A stretch of 64,000 bases of DNA from an uncultured Eggerthellaceae bacterium (GCA_934617425.1 CAKTUD010000005.1:1-64000); one strand, 5' to 3'. Shown: positions 1 to 11,086, counted from the first letter of the stretch. Made by a program: numbers and translations. Notes: generated by a model not told the origin, from the letters alone.

Positions 1-76
<76 letters not shown>

Positions 77-79
77 ACA

Positions 80-154
80 TGGTGGGCGATACAAGATTTG
101 AACTTGTGACCTCTTCCGTGTCAGGGAAGCGCTCTCCCCCTGAGCTAATCGCCC
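80..154 (-). tRNA. tRNA-Val (anticodon GAC)
   Basis: Minus-strand cloverleaf starting GGGCGAT, D-arm GCTC/GAGC, anticodon stem CTTCC/GGAAG with loop CTGACAC (anticodon GAC), T-loop TTCAAAT, and an encoded CCA. It is the first gene of a two-tRNA unit with tRNA-Gly, behind the promoter at 195-222. Confidence 0.97.
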
Positions 155-194
155 GCTTCAGGGTTGCTGCGACATTGCGTCGCGGCAAGTGGTT

Positions 195-222
195 ATATTA
201 CCAGAAAGCAAATGTTTGTCAA
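195..222 (-). promoter_or_regulatory. Promoter of the tRNA-Val/tRNA-Gly unit
   Basis: On the minus strand a perfect -35 TTGACA (217-222) is followed by a 16-base spacer and -10 TAATAT (195-200), about 40 bases ahead of the tRNA-Val gene. Position and consensus match make this a strong call. Confidence 0.75.
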
Positions 223-313
223 AGACTTTTTTGAAAAATTTTGCCCAGCACGCCGCTATCGCAAACGATTGCGTCAAAGAGAAGGGCAGAAAGACGAAGA
301 TGAGCGTCGGCAC

Positions 314-508
314 TCACCAAAAATAGAGTTTGCAGCTCAAAACTAACTCGGCCATCAAAGCCCGCTTCATCGCTCGCATCAGGGTGGTTTTCCCGGCACC
401 ATTCGCACCCGCAAGACCCACTATGGTGCCACTTGGAACCATAAGATTCACGTTGCGCAACAAAAACGCATCGCCGCAACGTTTATTCAAGTCCTTTAGC
501 TCTATCAC
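314..508 (-). pseudogene. Truncated ABC transporter ATP-binding protein (N-terminal fragment)
   Basis: A 64-residue minus-strand frame starting at GTG has the beginning of an ABC ATPase. It has the A-loop region (MIELKDLNKRCG, equivalent to the usual 'L..L.K.YG') and a perfect Walker A, GLAGANGAGKTT, followed by LMRA. After about residue 46 the frame runs into unrelated sequence and stops. The Q-loop, LSGGQ signature, Walker B and H-loop are all absent, so it cannot be functional. Just upstream lies a short tail that looks like the end of a GntR/YtrA-type regulator, the usual neighbour of such ATPases. The locus is read as a decayed regulator/ABC exporter unit. Confidence 0.75.
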
Positions 509-541
509 AGATTTTTCATTGCTATTCTTTCACCGCAGAAG

Positions 542-655
542 CTATCGCGCTTCCTCGGCAAGTAAATCAATCACCTCATGCAACCCTTCCCGTTGCACAG
601 CAAAATGCAGTTGGCGATCACATCGAAACCAAAACTTACAGAAGCTTGATCCGCG
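542..655 (-). pseudogene. Possible remnant of a GntR/YtrA-type regulator (C-terminal tail)
   Basis: In the minus-strand frame ending at the TAG at 542-544 the last residues read REGLHEVIDLLAEEAR. That resembles the helical tail of small GntR regulators that precede ABC ATPases. No winged-helix domain remains upstream: the frame quickly reaches a promoter-like palindrome at 673-686. The ATPase fragment starts 33 bases downstream. Family assignment rests on a short tail plus context, so it is tentative. Confidence 0.35.
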
Positions 656-672
656 CAGCGTCCCACGCGAAT

Positions 673-686
673 CTGTATATATACAG
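673..686. promoter_or_regulatory. 14-bp perfect palindrome, possible operator
   Basis: CTGTATATATACAG is a perfect palindrome just upstream of the GntR-like remnant. GntR/YtrA regulators bind symmetric TGTAN-type sites at their own promoters. Its position suggests the surviving operator of the decayed locus. Function is inferred only. Confidence 0.35.
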
Positions 687-702
687 TTGTAAAGAGATTT
701 TG

Positions 703-733
703 AAAAAAGAAAAGGCACCCAAATGGGTGCCTT
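703..733 (-). terminator. Rho-independent terminator after tRNA-Leu
   Basis: The inverted repeat AAGGCACCC / GGGTGCCTT (712-720 and 725-733, loop of four) is followed on the minus strand by a T-rich run TTCTTTTTTC. It sits nine bases after the tRNA-Leu gene. Confidence 0.85.
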
Positions 734-741
734 GAATTTTG

Positions 742-831
742 TGGTGTCGGAGGCGGGACTTGAACCCGCAAGCCCGTAAAATGGGCACTAGCACCTCAAG
801 CTAGCGCGTCTGCCTATTCCGCCACTCCGAC
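742..831 (-). tRNA. tRNA-Leu (anticodon GAG)
   Basis: Minus-strand class II tRNA of 90 bases. It has acceptor GTCGGAG/CTCCGAC, anticodon stem CTAGC/GCTAG with loop TTGAGGT (anticodon GAG), a long variable arm (TGCCCATTTTACGGGC), T-loop TTCAAGT and encoded CCA. It is flanked by a promoter (858-886) and a terminator (703-733), so it looks like a single-gene unit. Confidence 0.96.
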
Positions 832-857
832 AAGGTGCTGCTTGCGCAACGAAGATT

Positions 858-886
858 ACTATAACGTAATGTCTTGCGCTTGTGAA
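858..886 (-). promoter_or_regulatory. Promoter of tRNA-Leu
   Basis: Minus-strand -35 TTCACA (881-886), 17-base spacer, -10 TATAGT (858-863), ending 26 bases before the tRNA. It lies between secG and the tRNA. Confidence 0.6.
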
Positions 887-896
887 GAGGTAATTT

Positions 897-1154
897 CTAA
901 GAATTTGAAATTGTCCCCTGAGGATACAGAAGCATCAACGCGATCAGGGAAATCGCGAATACGATCACGCAGATGATCGTAATGCGGTCGAGATTTTTCT
1001 CCACAATGCTGGTACCGGTCTGCGAGGAATAGACGGCGCTCGCAATCATATCGGAAATACCCGTCCCCTTGCCGGAATGCAGCATGATAAAGACGATCAA
1101 GCCGACACCCGAAGCGAACAGCAGGATAAGGAACAAAATTGCAAGCGGACTCAC
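897..1154 (-). CDS. secG: Preprotein translocase subunit SecG
   Basis: An 85-residue protein with two membrane segments (about residues 3-25 and 58-79) joined by a Gly-rich cytoplasmic loop (MLHSGKGTGISDMI). This is the SecG/Sec61-beta-like layout of the SecYEG channel, which exports unfolded proteins. The start is GTG, chosen because GGAG lies eight bases ahead of it. It closes the glycolytic gene block, the usual place of secG in Gram-positive bacteria. Confidence 0.93.
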   Translation of the reverse strand: MSPLAILFLILLFASGVGLIVFIMLHSGKGTGISDMIASAVYSSQTGTSIVEKNLDRITIICVIVFAISLIALMLLYPQGTISNS

Positions 1155-1241
1155 TATTCACACTCCATGTAAACTGGTAACTAATCCAACAAATAGAAGA
1201 TTATACCGAACCAAAACGCCCTGCGCAAACTCTACATCAGG

Positions 1242-2804
1242 CTACGATAAGAGATTGCGTCCCGTCATCTCTTTAGGCGCTTTAAGCCCCATGAGGGCAA
1301 GCAGCGTCGGTGCCAGATCGCACAACGCCCCTTCCTCGCCGTTGAGCTTGCGATTGCGTCCCGAATAGTCGACAAGAGCCAAAGGCACCAAAGCCGTCGT
1401 ATGCGCTGTATGCGGAGTACCGTCCTCCGCGATCATCTTGTCGGCATTGCCGTGATCGGCGGTGATCAAAGCTACCCCGCCTTTACGACGAAGCGCAGCG
1501 AGAACCTTTCCTACGCCGGCATCGACAGCCTCCACAGCGGCGATGGCAGCGGGGATGTTCCCCGTATGGCCCACCATGTCGCAATTCGCGAAGTTCACGA
1601 TGTAGACATCGGCTGCGTCGGCATCGATCGCCGACGCAAGCTTTTCTGCAACCGCAGGTTCGGACATCTCCGGCTGCAGGTCGTAAGTCGCGACTTTAGG
1701 CGAATCGATAAGCTCGCGATACTCCCCCGCCTTTTCGGCCTCGATACCGCCGTTGAGGAAAAATGTAACATGAGCGTACTTTTCGGTTTCGGCTATGTGG
1801 AACTGCCTCAACCCCGCCGCAGACAAAACATCCGCCAACACGTTTTCGGGGAACTCCTTCGCAAAGGCCACGGGTGCCGCGATCTCGGAATCGTATTCGG
1901 TAAGGCACACGAAATGGACTTTGGGTGCGGCGCCTCGCTCGAAACCGTCGAAATCCTTATCGACGAACGCACGCGTGAGCTGGCGTGCGCGGTCGGGGCG
2001 GAAGTTGAAGAAGATCACCGCATCGCCATCTTGCACGCCTCGCTCGTAAAGCGCAACGGGAACGACGAACTCGTCGGTGGCGCCAGCCTCGTAGCTTGCC
2101 TGCATGGCCTGCGCCGGCGTTTCGTTTGCCCAAGGGTGCGCATGAACGATTGCGTCGTAGGCAAGCTGCTCGCGCTCCCAGCGGTGATCGCGATCCATGG
2201 CATAATAACGTCCCTCGATAGACGCGATGCGCGCGTCGAAAACCTCGTCGCAAAGCCCATCGAGTACTTCTTGCAGCTGCTCGATATAACCAGCCCCGCT
2301 CGAAGGGGGCACATCGCGCCCGTCCATGAAGCAATGGACGAACGCCTGGCCAACACCCGCAGCTTTCGCAGCGCGCAAAAGCACATATAGATGCTCGTTC
2401 GACGAATGGACACCACCATCGGAAAGCAACCCCATGAGATGAAGAGCGCATCCGGGTTTTTTCGCCCAATCAAACGCATCGACGATGGCGGGCTGTTTGG
2501 CGATCGATCCATCCGCGCATGCGCGGTTGATGCGGGTAAGTTCTTGATACACCACGCGCCCCGCGCCGATGTTCAGATGGCCGACTTCAGAATTGCCCAT
2601 CTGGCCCGAAGGCAAGCCAACGGCTTCGCCCGAAGCTTCGAGCTTGGTCGTGCTGCACTGGCCGAAAACCTGGTCGAGGTTAGGCTTCTTCGCTTGCGAG
2701 ATGGCGTTGCCAGGTCCCGCGGGAGCCAAACCGTAGCCGTCCATGATGATAAGGCAAGCAGGGAGAGTGAGCTTTCCCCTTGCCTGGACATTCTCGTTCG
2801 CCAT
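1242..2804 (-). CDS. gpmI: 2,3-bisphosphoglycerate-independent phosphoglycerate mutase
   Basis: Interconverts 3- and 2-phosphoglycerate using two Mn ions and a phosphoserine intermediate. The 520-residue length is normal for iPGM. The metal site is seen in MDGYG (Asp22), the catalytic Ser in MGNSEVGH (Ser72), followed by DGRD and the C-terminal ADHGNAD and HTAHTT metal motifs. The start ATG overlaps the tpiA stop (ATGA), so the two are translationally coupled. Upstream reading in the same frame is only the shadow of tpiA and is excluded. Last glycolytic gene of the gap-pgk-tpiA-gpmI run. Confidence 0.97.
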   Translation of the reverse strand: MANENVQARGKLTLPACLIIMDGYGLAPAGPGNAISQAKKPNLDQVFGQCSTTKLEASGEAVGLPSGQMGNSEVGHLNIGAGRVVYQELTRINRACADGSIAKQPAIVDAFDWAKKPGCALHLMGLLSDGGVHSSNEHLYVLLRAAKAAGVGQAFVHCFMDGRDVPPSSGAGYIEQLQEVLDGLCDEVFDARIASIEGRYYAMDRDHRWEREQLAYDAIVHAHPWANETPAQAMQASYEAGATDEFVVPVALYERGVQDGDAVIFFNFRPDRARQLTRAFVDKDFDGFERGAAPKVHFVCLTEYDSEIAAPVAFAKEFPENVLADVLSAAGLRQFHIAETEKYAHVTFFLNGGIEAEKAGEYRELIDSPKVATYDLQPEMSEPAVAEKLASAIDADAADVYIVNFANCDMVGHTGNIPAAIAAVEAVDAGVGKVLAALRRKGGVALITADHGNADKMIAEDGTPHTAHTTALVPLALVDYSGRNRKLNGEEGALCDLAPTLLALMGLKAPKEMTGRNLLS

Positions 2805-3574
2805 CACAAGCACGCCTCGATCAGCTTCACAAAAGAACGCGCATTGAGGCTGGCGCCTCCAACCAGCCCGCCATCGATATCGGGCTGCGCGATAAGGTCT
2901 TTCACATTCTCTGGCTTCATCGAACCGCCGTAGAGGATCCGCATGCCCTGGGCAACATCGTCGCCGAACATCTCGGCGGAGGTTGCCCTGATGGCAGCGC
3001 AAACAGCTTCGGCTTGCTCGGGTAGCGCCGTGCGTCCTGTGCCGATAGCCCAAATAGGCTCGTAGGCGACAACGCACTCGGCGGCTTCCATGGCATCTAC
3101 GCCAGCGAAGGCCGCACGCACTTCGGCGCATACGAATTCGTCGGTCTCGCCCGCATCGTGCACAGCAAGCGACTCGCCCACGCAGATGATCGGATGCATC
3201 TTCTCCGCAATGAGGGCACGCACCTTGCGATTCACGTCTTCGTTGGTTTCGCCGAATAGGTTGCGGCGCTCCGAGTGGCCGACGATGCAGTATTCGGCGC
3301 GAGCCTCTTTCAGCATCTTGATGGAGATCTCCCCGGTGTAAGCGCCCGAAGGCTCCCAATAGCAATTTTGCGCGCCCAGCGCATAGGGGACTTTATCGAA
3401 ATCAAACACCGTCCAAACAGGCTTGATGTCGAGGAAAGGCGGGCAAACCACCACGTCAACGCGCTCTTTCCAGTCTTTTTCGTATTCGTTGGAAACTTCT
3501 TGAGCCAACACGACGGCCTCGGAGATGGTGTTGTTCATCTTCCAGTTGGCGGCCATCATAGGTGTGCGAGCCAT
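2804..3574 (-). CDS. tpiA: Triosephosphate isomerase
   Basis: Interconverts dihydroxyacetone phosphate and glyceraldehyde 3-phosphate. It is a 256-residue TIM barrel with all catalytic residues visible: Lys12 in NWKMN, His100 in IVGHSERR, Glu172 in AYEPIWAIGTG, and the phosphate loop GGSMKPEN near the end. It lies 29 bases after pgk and overlaps gpmI by four bases. Confidence 0.98.
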   Translation of the reverse strand: MARTPMMAANWKMNNTISEAVVLAQEVSNEYEKDWKERVDVVVCPPFLDIKPVWTVFDFDKVPYALGAQNCYWEPSGAYTGEISIKMLKEARAEYCIVGHSERRNLFGETNEDVNRKVRALIAEKMHPIICVGESLAVHDAGETDEFVCAEVRAAFAGVDAMEAAECVVAYEPIWAIGTGRTALPEQAEAVCAAIRATSAEMFGDDVAQGMRILYGGSMKPENVKDLIAQPDIDGGLVGGASLNARSFVKLIEACL

Positions 3575-3603
3575 TCTTCCTCCTTAATCGGGCTTTCGCT
3601 CGG

Positions 3604-4791
<1,188 letters not shown>

Positions 4792-4830
4792 CGTATCCCC
4801 CTATCAGGTTAATATCGAAACAAGAAGAAA

Positions 4831-4856
4831 GAAGGGCGACCGCACGGTCGCCCTTC
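4831..4856 (-). terminator. Hairpin between gap and pgk
   Basis: A 12-base perfect inverted repeat, GAAGGGCGACCG and its complement, is followed on the minus strand by a pyrimidine-rich run (TTTCTTCTTGTTT). It could be a terminator or a processing/attenuation site lowering pgk-tpiA-gpmI expression relative to gap. Confidence 0.6.
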
Positions 4857-4867
4857 GCCTGCATTTG

Positions 4868-5881
<1,014 letters not shown>

Positions 5882-5928
5882 TCATCAAGATACATTCGTT
5901 TGATACGCATTTTGCGCACCGTAATAGT

Positions 5929-6858
5929 TTACCCCTTGACCTCACGCGCCATCTGCTCGATTCGGCGAACGCGATGATAGACGGCCGATTTGGACAACGG
6001 CGGATTCGCGAATTCGCCGAGTTCTTTAAGAGTTGCATCAGGGTGCTTCGCGCGCAGCATTATGACCTCGCGCAAGGCAGGCGGGAGATTGTCGGCTCCG
6101 TAGGATTCCAAAACGATGCGCATGGCGTAGATCTGGTCGAACGACGCGTTCGCCGTTTTTATCTGATTGGCAACCTCGGCATTAATCAGGCGATTGGTGT
6201 CGTTACGCACGCTTTTCACCACGCGTGCATCCTCCATCACGATAGCCGCATGATGAGCGCCTACGAAAGCAAGGAATTCCAAGATGGCCTCGCCGCTTTT
6301 CAGGTACACCATATATGAGTTGCGGCGCTGCTGAACGCGCGCATTTATCCCCTTGTCGGACAGAAGGTCGACAAGACCCTGGGCAAGCTGCTCGTTTTCG
6401 ACGGTGATTTCGAAATGAAAATCGCCCCGCGGGTTGGAGACGAAGCCGCTTCCCAAAAACGCACCGCGCAGATACGCCGCGGCGCAGCATTGCTTTGCGA
6501 CAAGCGTCGACTTGATGCCCATCTCCAGGCCCTCGTCGCCAAGTACGCCCAGATCTTCGAGCGCGTCATTCAAACCGGGTTGAGCTGGCACGTTTATGAG
6601 ATAGTTAGGAGTCTGATGAAGCACGCTGCGACGAACCGTGAGCTCGGTTTTGAGCTTGTAGAGCTCGTGCAGCGAACGAATAGCCAAACGCGCGACAGAA
6701 GGGGTATCGGTTGCGACCTCCACGCGATAGCGGCCCTTGCCACCGAAAAACAGCGTCCCCTCGATACGCACGATGGCCGCAAGCTGGGCCCTGTCGCAAT
6801 GCGAACACGTCGGCTCGACGCGCGTGAGCTCTTCTTTCACATCCGAGGTGAACGACAC
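5929..6858 (-). CDS. whiA: DNA-binding protein WhiA
   Basis: WhiA is a sporulation/cell-division regulator conserved in Gram-positive bacteria. It has a degenerate LAGLIDADG homing-endonuclease fold and a C-terminal helix-turn-helix. The 309-residue protein shows the family start VKEELTRV, the AYLRGAFLGSGFVSNP core, and the C-terminal HTH region (PDATLKELGEFANPPLSKSA). The start is GTG, with AGGAGGTG eight bases upstream, inside the end of yvcK (22-base overlap). The rapZ-yvcK-whiA order is the classic conserved triplet. Confidence 0.95.
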   Translation of the reverse strand: MSFTSDVKEELTRVEPTCSHCDRAQLAAIVRIEGTLFFGGKGRYRVEVATDTPSVARLAIRSLHELYKLKTELTVRRSVLHQTPNYLINVPAQPGLNDALEDLGVLGDEGLEMGIKSTLVAKQCCAAAYLRGAFLGSGFVSNPRGDFHFEITVENEQLAQGLVDLLSDKGINARVQQRRNSYMVYLKSGEAILEFLAFVGAHHAAIVMEDARVVKSVRNDTNRLINAEVANQIKTANASFDQIYAMRIVLESYGADNLPPALREVIMLRAKHPDATLKELGEFANPPLSKSAVYHRVRRIEQMAREVKG

Positions 6859-7937
6859 AGGTCAAGCACCTCCACGAACGCTTTCTGCAATTTGCGCGGA
6901 TTATGCCAGGTAGGACGCATGTTGTCTACCAGATCGCGCTCGATGATGCACGTGCCGGCAGCCTCGATCGCCAAAACGTCATCTTCCGAAGCAAGCACCG
7001 GCCGTATGCGTACCGAACCGCCGTCGACCCCGTAGGAATTTTCATGCGCGACATTGCGTGCATGTTGGGGCTTATGCACCAACATATAATCAACGAGCCC
7101 GCCCATGCCGTGATCGACAAGCGCCTCGTAATGCTCGCGAGCATTCATACCCCAGGTTTCGCCTTGCATATCGGCAAGCGAGCAAACGAAAAGGGTCTTC
7201 CCCACCGATTTCCTTATGGCATCGATGATCCCCGGCACCAGCAAATTGGGAATTATCGACGTGAAAAGCGATCCCGGCCCCAAAACGATCAAATCCGCCT
7301 GCTCGATTGCGCGGATAGCCGCTTCATAGGGCTCGATATCGCCGTCAGAGCGCAACGCGACATGTTCGAGCGCGCAGCGCGAATGGCATGCAACGGCTTG
7401 ACCCTCGAGAGAACGACCATCGCGCGTCTTCGCCACCAGCGTGACACGGCTAAGCGTCGAGGGATACACATGCCCGCGCGCATCGAGCACGCGTTCGCAA
7501 ATGCGAATGGCTTCGGGGAAGCTGCCGCTTACCGCTTCAAGGCTCGAAAGCATGAGATTTCCCAATGTATGGTTTTCGGCAAAAGAGAAGCGCAGCTTGA
7601 AAGCCTGCGTAAGCGGATCATGAGGATTGCCCGCCATGGCTGTTATGCACTTGCGTATATCGCCCGGCGCAGTTGCACCGACCTCGTCGCGCAAGATTCC
7701 CGTCGAGCCGCCGTCGTCGGCCATGGCAACCACGGCCGATGTCTCAGCACCCAAAGAGAGCAGCGTGCGGATAGAAACAGGGGCACCCGTGCCGCCGCCG
7801 ATGACCACCGCTCTAATGGTATGCCCATGCAATTCGGGCAATTCGACAGAGGATAGGCAATCGAAAGCAGCGGTGGCCGAGGGATCGTGGGTAAAAGGAG
7901 CGCCGCTCGGCGCTTTCCCGAAGATATCGTCGGTCAT
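6837..7937 (-). CDS. yvcK: Gluconeogenesis factor YvcK/CofD-like protein
   Basis: A UPF0052/CofD-fold protein that in Bacillus and mycobacteria binds UDP-sugars and supports growth on gluconeogenic carbon and cell-wall synthesis. Motifs: VVIGGGTGAPVSIRTLL (about residue 45), ADDGGSTGILRDE, GDIRKCI and LGPGSLFTSIIPNLLV. The protein is 366 residues; the first ~38 residues are an extension poor in known motifs. It starts ten bases after rapZ and overlaps whiA. Confidence 0.93.
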   Translation of the reverse strand: MTDDIFGKAPSGAPFTHDPSATAAFDCLSSVELPELHGHTIRAVVIGGGTGAPVSIRTLLSLGAETSAVVAMADDGGSTGILRDEVGATAPGDIRKCITAMAGNPHDPLTQAFKLRFSFAENHTLGNLMLSSLEAVSGSFPEAIRICERVLDARGHVYPSTLSRVTLVAKTRDGRSLEGQAVACHSRCALEHVALRSDGDIEPYEAAIRAIEQADLIVLGPGSLFTSIIPNLLVPGIIDAIRKSVGKTLFVCSLADMQGETWGMNAREHYEALVDHGMGGLVDYMLVHKPQHARNVAHENSYGVDGGSVRIRPVLASEDDVLAIEAAGTCIIERDLVDNMRPTWHNPRKLQKAFVEVLDLCRSPRM

Positions 7938-7947
7938 GGGCAGCCGC

Positions 7948-8958
7948 CTAGTTCATTTTAGGCGAGACGACGCAGCGCGAATCGGCACGGGAAGCGCCCA
8001 TCGCCACGTCCCCATCAGCGCAATCATCCCCGTCTGCGGTAACCAAGGTACCATCAGAGCGCTCGGCAAGCGCTAGATCGCGATGGGAAACGCTTACGCG
8101 ATAGCCCTTCTGGCGCAAGTAATCACCCGTCTCCTCCGCGAGAACGACGCTTCTGTGCTGCCCGCCCGTGCAACCAACGGCTATAGCAAGCTGCTGTTTT
8201 CCCTCGTCGACATATCCGGGCATCACCGTATCAAGCAAGGCTTCCCAAGCCTTTAGAAAATCTTCCGTTTCCTTACGATACATCACGAAATCGCGCACTT
8301 CTTTATCAAAACCCGTGAGATAACGCAGGTTGGGATCGTAATAGGGATTGGGAAGATAGCGCACATCGATCACCAGATCGGCGTCTTCAGGCAGGCCATG
8401 CTTGAAACCGAATGAATACACCACGACCGACAATCCCTCGCGACGCTCGCCCGAAGCGAATTCGGAATAAAGCTTGCTACGCAACTCACCCGGGGTCATG
8501 TTGGTGGTGTTGATGACCAAATCGGCATGCTCCCGCAAGCTGTACAAAAGATCGCGTTCGCGCTGGATACCGCGCGAGACGCTTGCCCCGTCGGAACACA
8601 AAGGATGGCGCCGGCGCGACGATTTGTAACGGGCGATGAGCTTTTCGTCATCGGCGTCGAGGAAGACGATCGAATACGGCAAACCCGCCTCATCGAGGCT
8701 TTTGAGCTCGGAGCTCATGCTCGCGAAAAACGACCGCGTACGCGCATCGCACACGACGCAGATCTTGCGCGAGCCATCCGCTTGGCCGGGAACATCGGTC
8801 ATACGCAAAAGATCGCCGATGAGCGACGGCGGTAGATTGTCGACGCAAAAATATCCCAAGTCTTCAAATATATGCAGGGCTTCCGTTCGCCCGGCACCCG
8901 ACATTCCGCTGATGATCACAAGCTCGGGAAGACGCGAGCTATCGATTTCCTCCGTCAT
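7948..8958 (-). CDS. rapZ: RNase adapter protein RapZ (P-loop ATPase)
   Basis: RapZ-family nucleotide-binding protein. In enterobacteria it controls glucosamine-6-phosphate synthase through small RNAs; in Gram-positive bacteria its role is unclear. Walker A is GMSGAGRT near residue 18, followed by EDLGYFCVDNLPP. The conserved VVYSFGFKHGLP, DVRYLPNPYY and CTGGQHRSV blocks follow. At 336 residues it is about 45 longer than usual because of an acidic tail (last ~45 residues) with no recognisable motif. Confidence 0.94.
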   Translation of the reverse strand: MTEEIDSSRLPELVIISGMSGAGRTEALHIFEDLGYFCVDNLPPSLIGDLLRMTDVPGQADGSRKICVVCDARTRSFFASMSSELKSLDEAGLPYSIVFLDADDEKLIARYKSSRRRHPLCSDGASVSRGIQRERDLLYSLREHADLVINTTNMTPGELRSKLYSEFASGERREGLSVVVYSFGFKHGLPEDADLVIDVRYLPNPYYDPNLRYLTGFDKEVRDFVMYRKETEDFLKAWEALLDTVMPGYVDEGKQQLAIAVGCTGGQHRSVVLAEETGDYLRQKGYRVSVSHRDLALAERSDGTLVTADGDDCADGDVAMGASRADSRCVVSPKMN

Positions 8959-9010
8959 GGCAAACCTTTCGCCAAGTCCTCAACGACTGTCCGCCGTTAT
9001 TTTTCGTGCC

Positions 9011-11086
9011 TCAAACGTCCAAATCGGCTTTGCCGCCAACGCTTTCGGACTTACTATTATACTGCTTGAGCACCCGGTAGGTCTCTTCAGCCACCTCGCG
9101 CGGCAGCACGTCAGCAGCAAGGATTTCATCTAGAGTGGCACAGCGCAGGTTCTTGAACGATTTAAAATGCTTGAGCAGCGTTTTCTTACGCACGGGACCC
9201 ATTCCGGCAACCTCGTCGAGGATGCTGGCCGTCATGCCCTTCCCCCGCAGTTCGCGATGGAACGTGATGGCAAAACGGTGAGCCTCGTCGCGCACCTGCT
9301 TCACCAGATAAAGCGACGCCGACCCACCTGGCAAAACAACCGGTCCGCTGTCCTGCCACGGAACGAACAACTCCTCGTCGCGTTTCGCCAAACCGGCAAG
9401 CGCTATGTCGTGAATACCCATCTGGTCGAACATCTGCATGACGGCTGAAAGCTGCGGCTTGCCGCCATCGAGAATGATAAGGTCGGGCTTTTTGCCGAAA
9501 CGCTCGTCAGCCATACGCTCGGGGCTGTAGCGGCGGGACATGACCTCCTGCATGCTGAGAAAATCGTTGGCCTCATCGAGCTGCGCCTTTATCTTGAAAC
9601 GGCGATACTGGTTCTTATCCGGTCTGCCGCCGGTAAACACCACCATCGATGCCACGGTGTAACTACCGTGATTAGTCGATATATCGAAACATTCGATGCG
9701 CATGGGCGGTTTATCCATGCCAAGTGCGCTTTCCAGCTGCAGCAGAGCATCGTTTATGCGTTTGTCGTCGTAGTTCGTGCGCACCTTGTAGCGTAGAAGC
9801 GTATGCTGGGCATTCTTCTCGGCCATGGCAACGAGGTCGGCTTTCTCGCCCTTTTGCGGCGCCGTGAAGCGAACTTTCGCACCGTGGATATTATTCAGGC
9901 GCTCGGTCAGCCACCCCTCCATCACCTCGGCGTCTTCGGGAAGATGACGCACAATGACCTCGCGCGGGATGCTTGTCGCAGCGCCGTAGTAGCGCAGGAG
10001 GAACATATGCAGCAGGTCTTCATCGGGAACATCCCTACCACGGTCGAGCACGAATTCGTTTGAATTGATCACCCTGCCTTCGCGCACCATGAACACATGC
10101 GCGGCGGAAACGGTCTCTTCTCGAAAGATACCCACGACGTCGGCGTTCAAATTTTGGGTCGTCACCGCATGTTGCTTATCGTTGAGCGAGTTGACGGTGT
10201 CGATTCGGGTTTTTATGCGGGCGGCGCGTTCGAAATCAAGCTCCGCCGCGGCCTCTTGCATGTCGTCGGTCATTTCGCGAACGAACTCGTTGTGATTGCC
10301 CTCGAGAAAACGAGCGACACGGCGCACGTGCTCGGCATATTCCTGCGGGGTTATCTGGCCGCAGCAGGCACCGGGGCCCAAACCCACATGGCAATCGAAG
10401 CAAGGCCGCGCGGTGCCGTTCTCGTCGAGGAACGAAAACGCTTCGTTTTTTTCCAGGCGACGCTTAAGCGCACGCCAATCGGCGCAACTTGCCGAGCAGA
10501 TGGGAACCACGCGTCTTGCGACGTCAATCATAGTACGCGCTGCGCGGCTATCGGTGAAGGGGCCGAAATAACGCGTATCGCCGCGGCGCTTCTCACGCGT
10601 GAATTTGATTGCAGGAAACGCATCCCCCATGGTCAATGCAATGAACGGATAAGATTTATCGTCTTTGAAGTCGGCATTGAAAAACGGTGCGTATTGCTCG
10701 ATCAGATTTCGTTCGAGCACCAATGACTCATGTTCGTTGCCCACGACGATGTACTCGAATGAATCGATCTGATCGACCAGAAGGGGGATTTTCGCCCGAT
10801 CGTCCTGGAAATTGACGTACTGACGCATGCGCGCACGCAGCTGCTTGGCTTTGCCGACGTAGATGACCTCGCCGCGAGCGTTTTTCCAAAGATAGCATCC
10901 GGGTAAAGCAGGAACGTTGTCCAGCTCGCGTTTTATGCGGGCGATTTTTTCCGCCTGCTTTGCCCTCGTCTCACTCGCGGGCTCTTCGGAAAGGTCGCTT
11001 TCGGCCGAATAATGAGAACCGAGCCAAAGATCCTCTTCGTCTTCTCCGGAAGCTTCCTCCGCGGTTGTTTCTGTCTTGCTCTTCAT
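9011..11086 (-). CDS. uvrC: UvrABC system protein C
   Basis: Nuclease subunit of nucleotide excision repair, making both incisions around damage. Residues ~57-135 form the GIY-YIG domain (PGCYLWKNARGEVIYVGKA). A UVR motif follows (LDFERAARIKTRID), then the RNase H-like C-terminal nuclease (IECFDISTNHG, LIILDGGKPQL) and a helix-hairpin-helix end. Residues 1-56 are an acidic extension. The Cys cluster (Cys197, 201, 229, 232, 241, 242) is interrupted by about 20 extra residues compared with common UvrC. The ATG at 11086 is chosen because a TATACT element ends six bases upstream; the upstream reading frame overlaps that promoter. Confidence 0.95.
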   Translation of the reverse strand: MKSKTETTAEEASGEDEEDLWLGSHYSAESDLSEEPASETRAKQAEKIARIKRELDNVPALPGCYLWKNARGEVIYVGKAKQLRARMRQYVNFQDDRAKIPLLVDQIDSFEYIVVGNEHESLVLERNLIEQYAPFFNADFKDDKSYPFIALTMGDAFPAIKFTREKRRGDTRYFGPFTDSRAARTMIDVARRVVPICSASCADWRALKRRLEKNEAFSFLDENGTARPCFDCHVGLGPGACCGQITPQEYAEHVRRVARFLEGNHNEFVREMTDDMQEAAAELDFERAARIKTRIDTVNSLNDKQHAVTTQNLNADVVGIFREETVSAAHVFMVREGRVINSNEFVLDRGRDVPDEDLLHMFLLRYYGAATSIPREVIVRHLPEDAEVMEGWLTERLNNIHGAKVRFTAPQKGEKADLVAMAEKNAQHTLLRYKVRTNYDDKRINDALLQLESALGMDKPPMRIECFDISTNHGSYTVASMVVFTGGRPDKNQYRRFKIKAQLDEANDFLSMQEVMSRRYSPERMADERFGKKPDLIILDGGKPQLSAVMQMFDQMGIHDIALAGLAKRDEELFVPWQDSGPVVLPGGSASLYLVKQVRDEAHRFAITFHRELRGKGMTASILDEVAGMGPVRKKTLLKHFKSFKNLRCATLDEILAADVLPREVAEETYRVLKQYNSKSESVGGKADLDV

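Noticed and set aside
164..346. Small plus-strand gene after the tRNA pair
   Set aside because: It overlaps the tRNA-Val promoter and the ABC relic and shows no family features.
2805..3365. N-terminal extension of gpmI by 187 codons
   Set aside because: The extra frame is out-of-frame tpiA sequence rich in Arg/Cys; the family start and ATGA coupling place the start at 2804.
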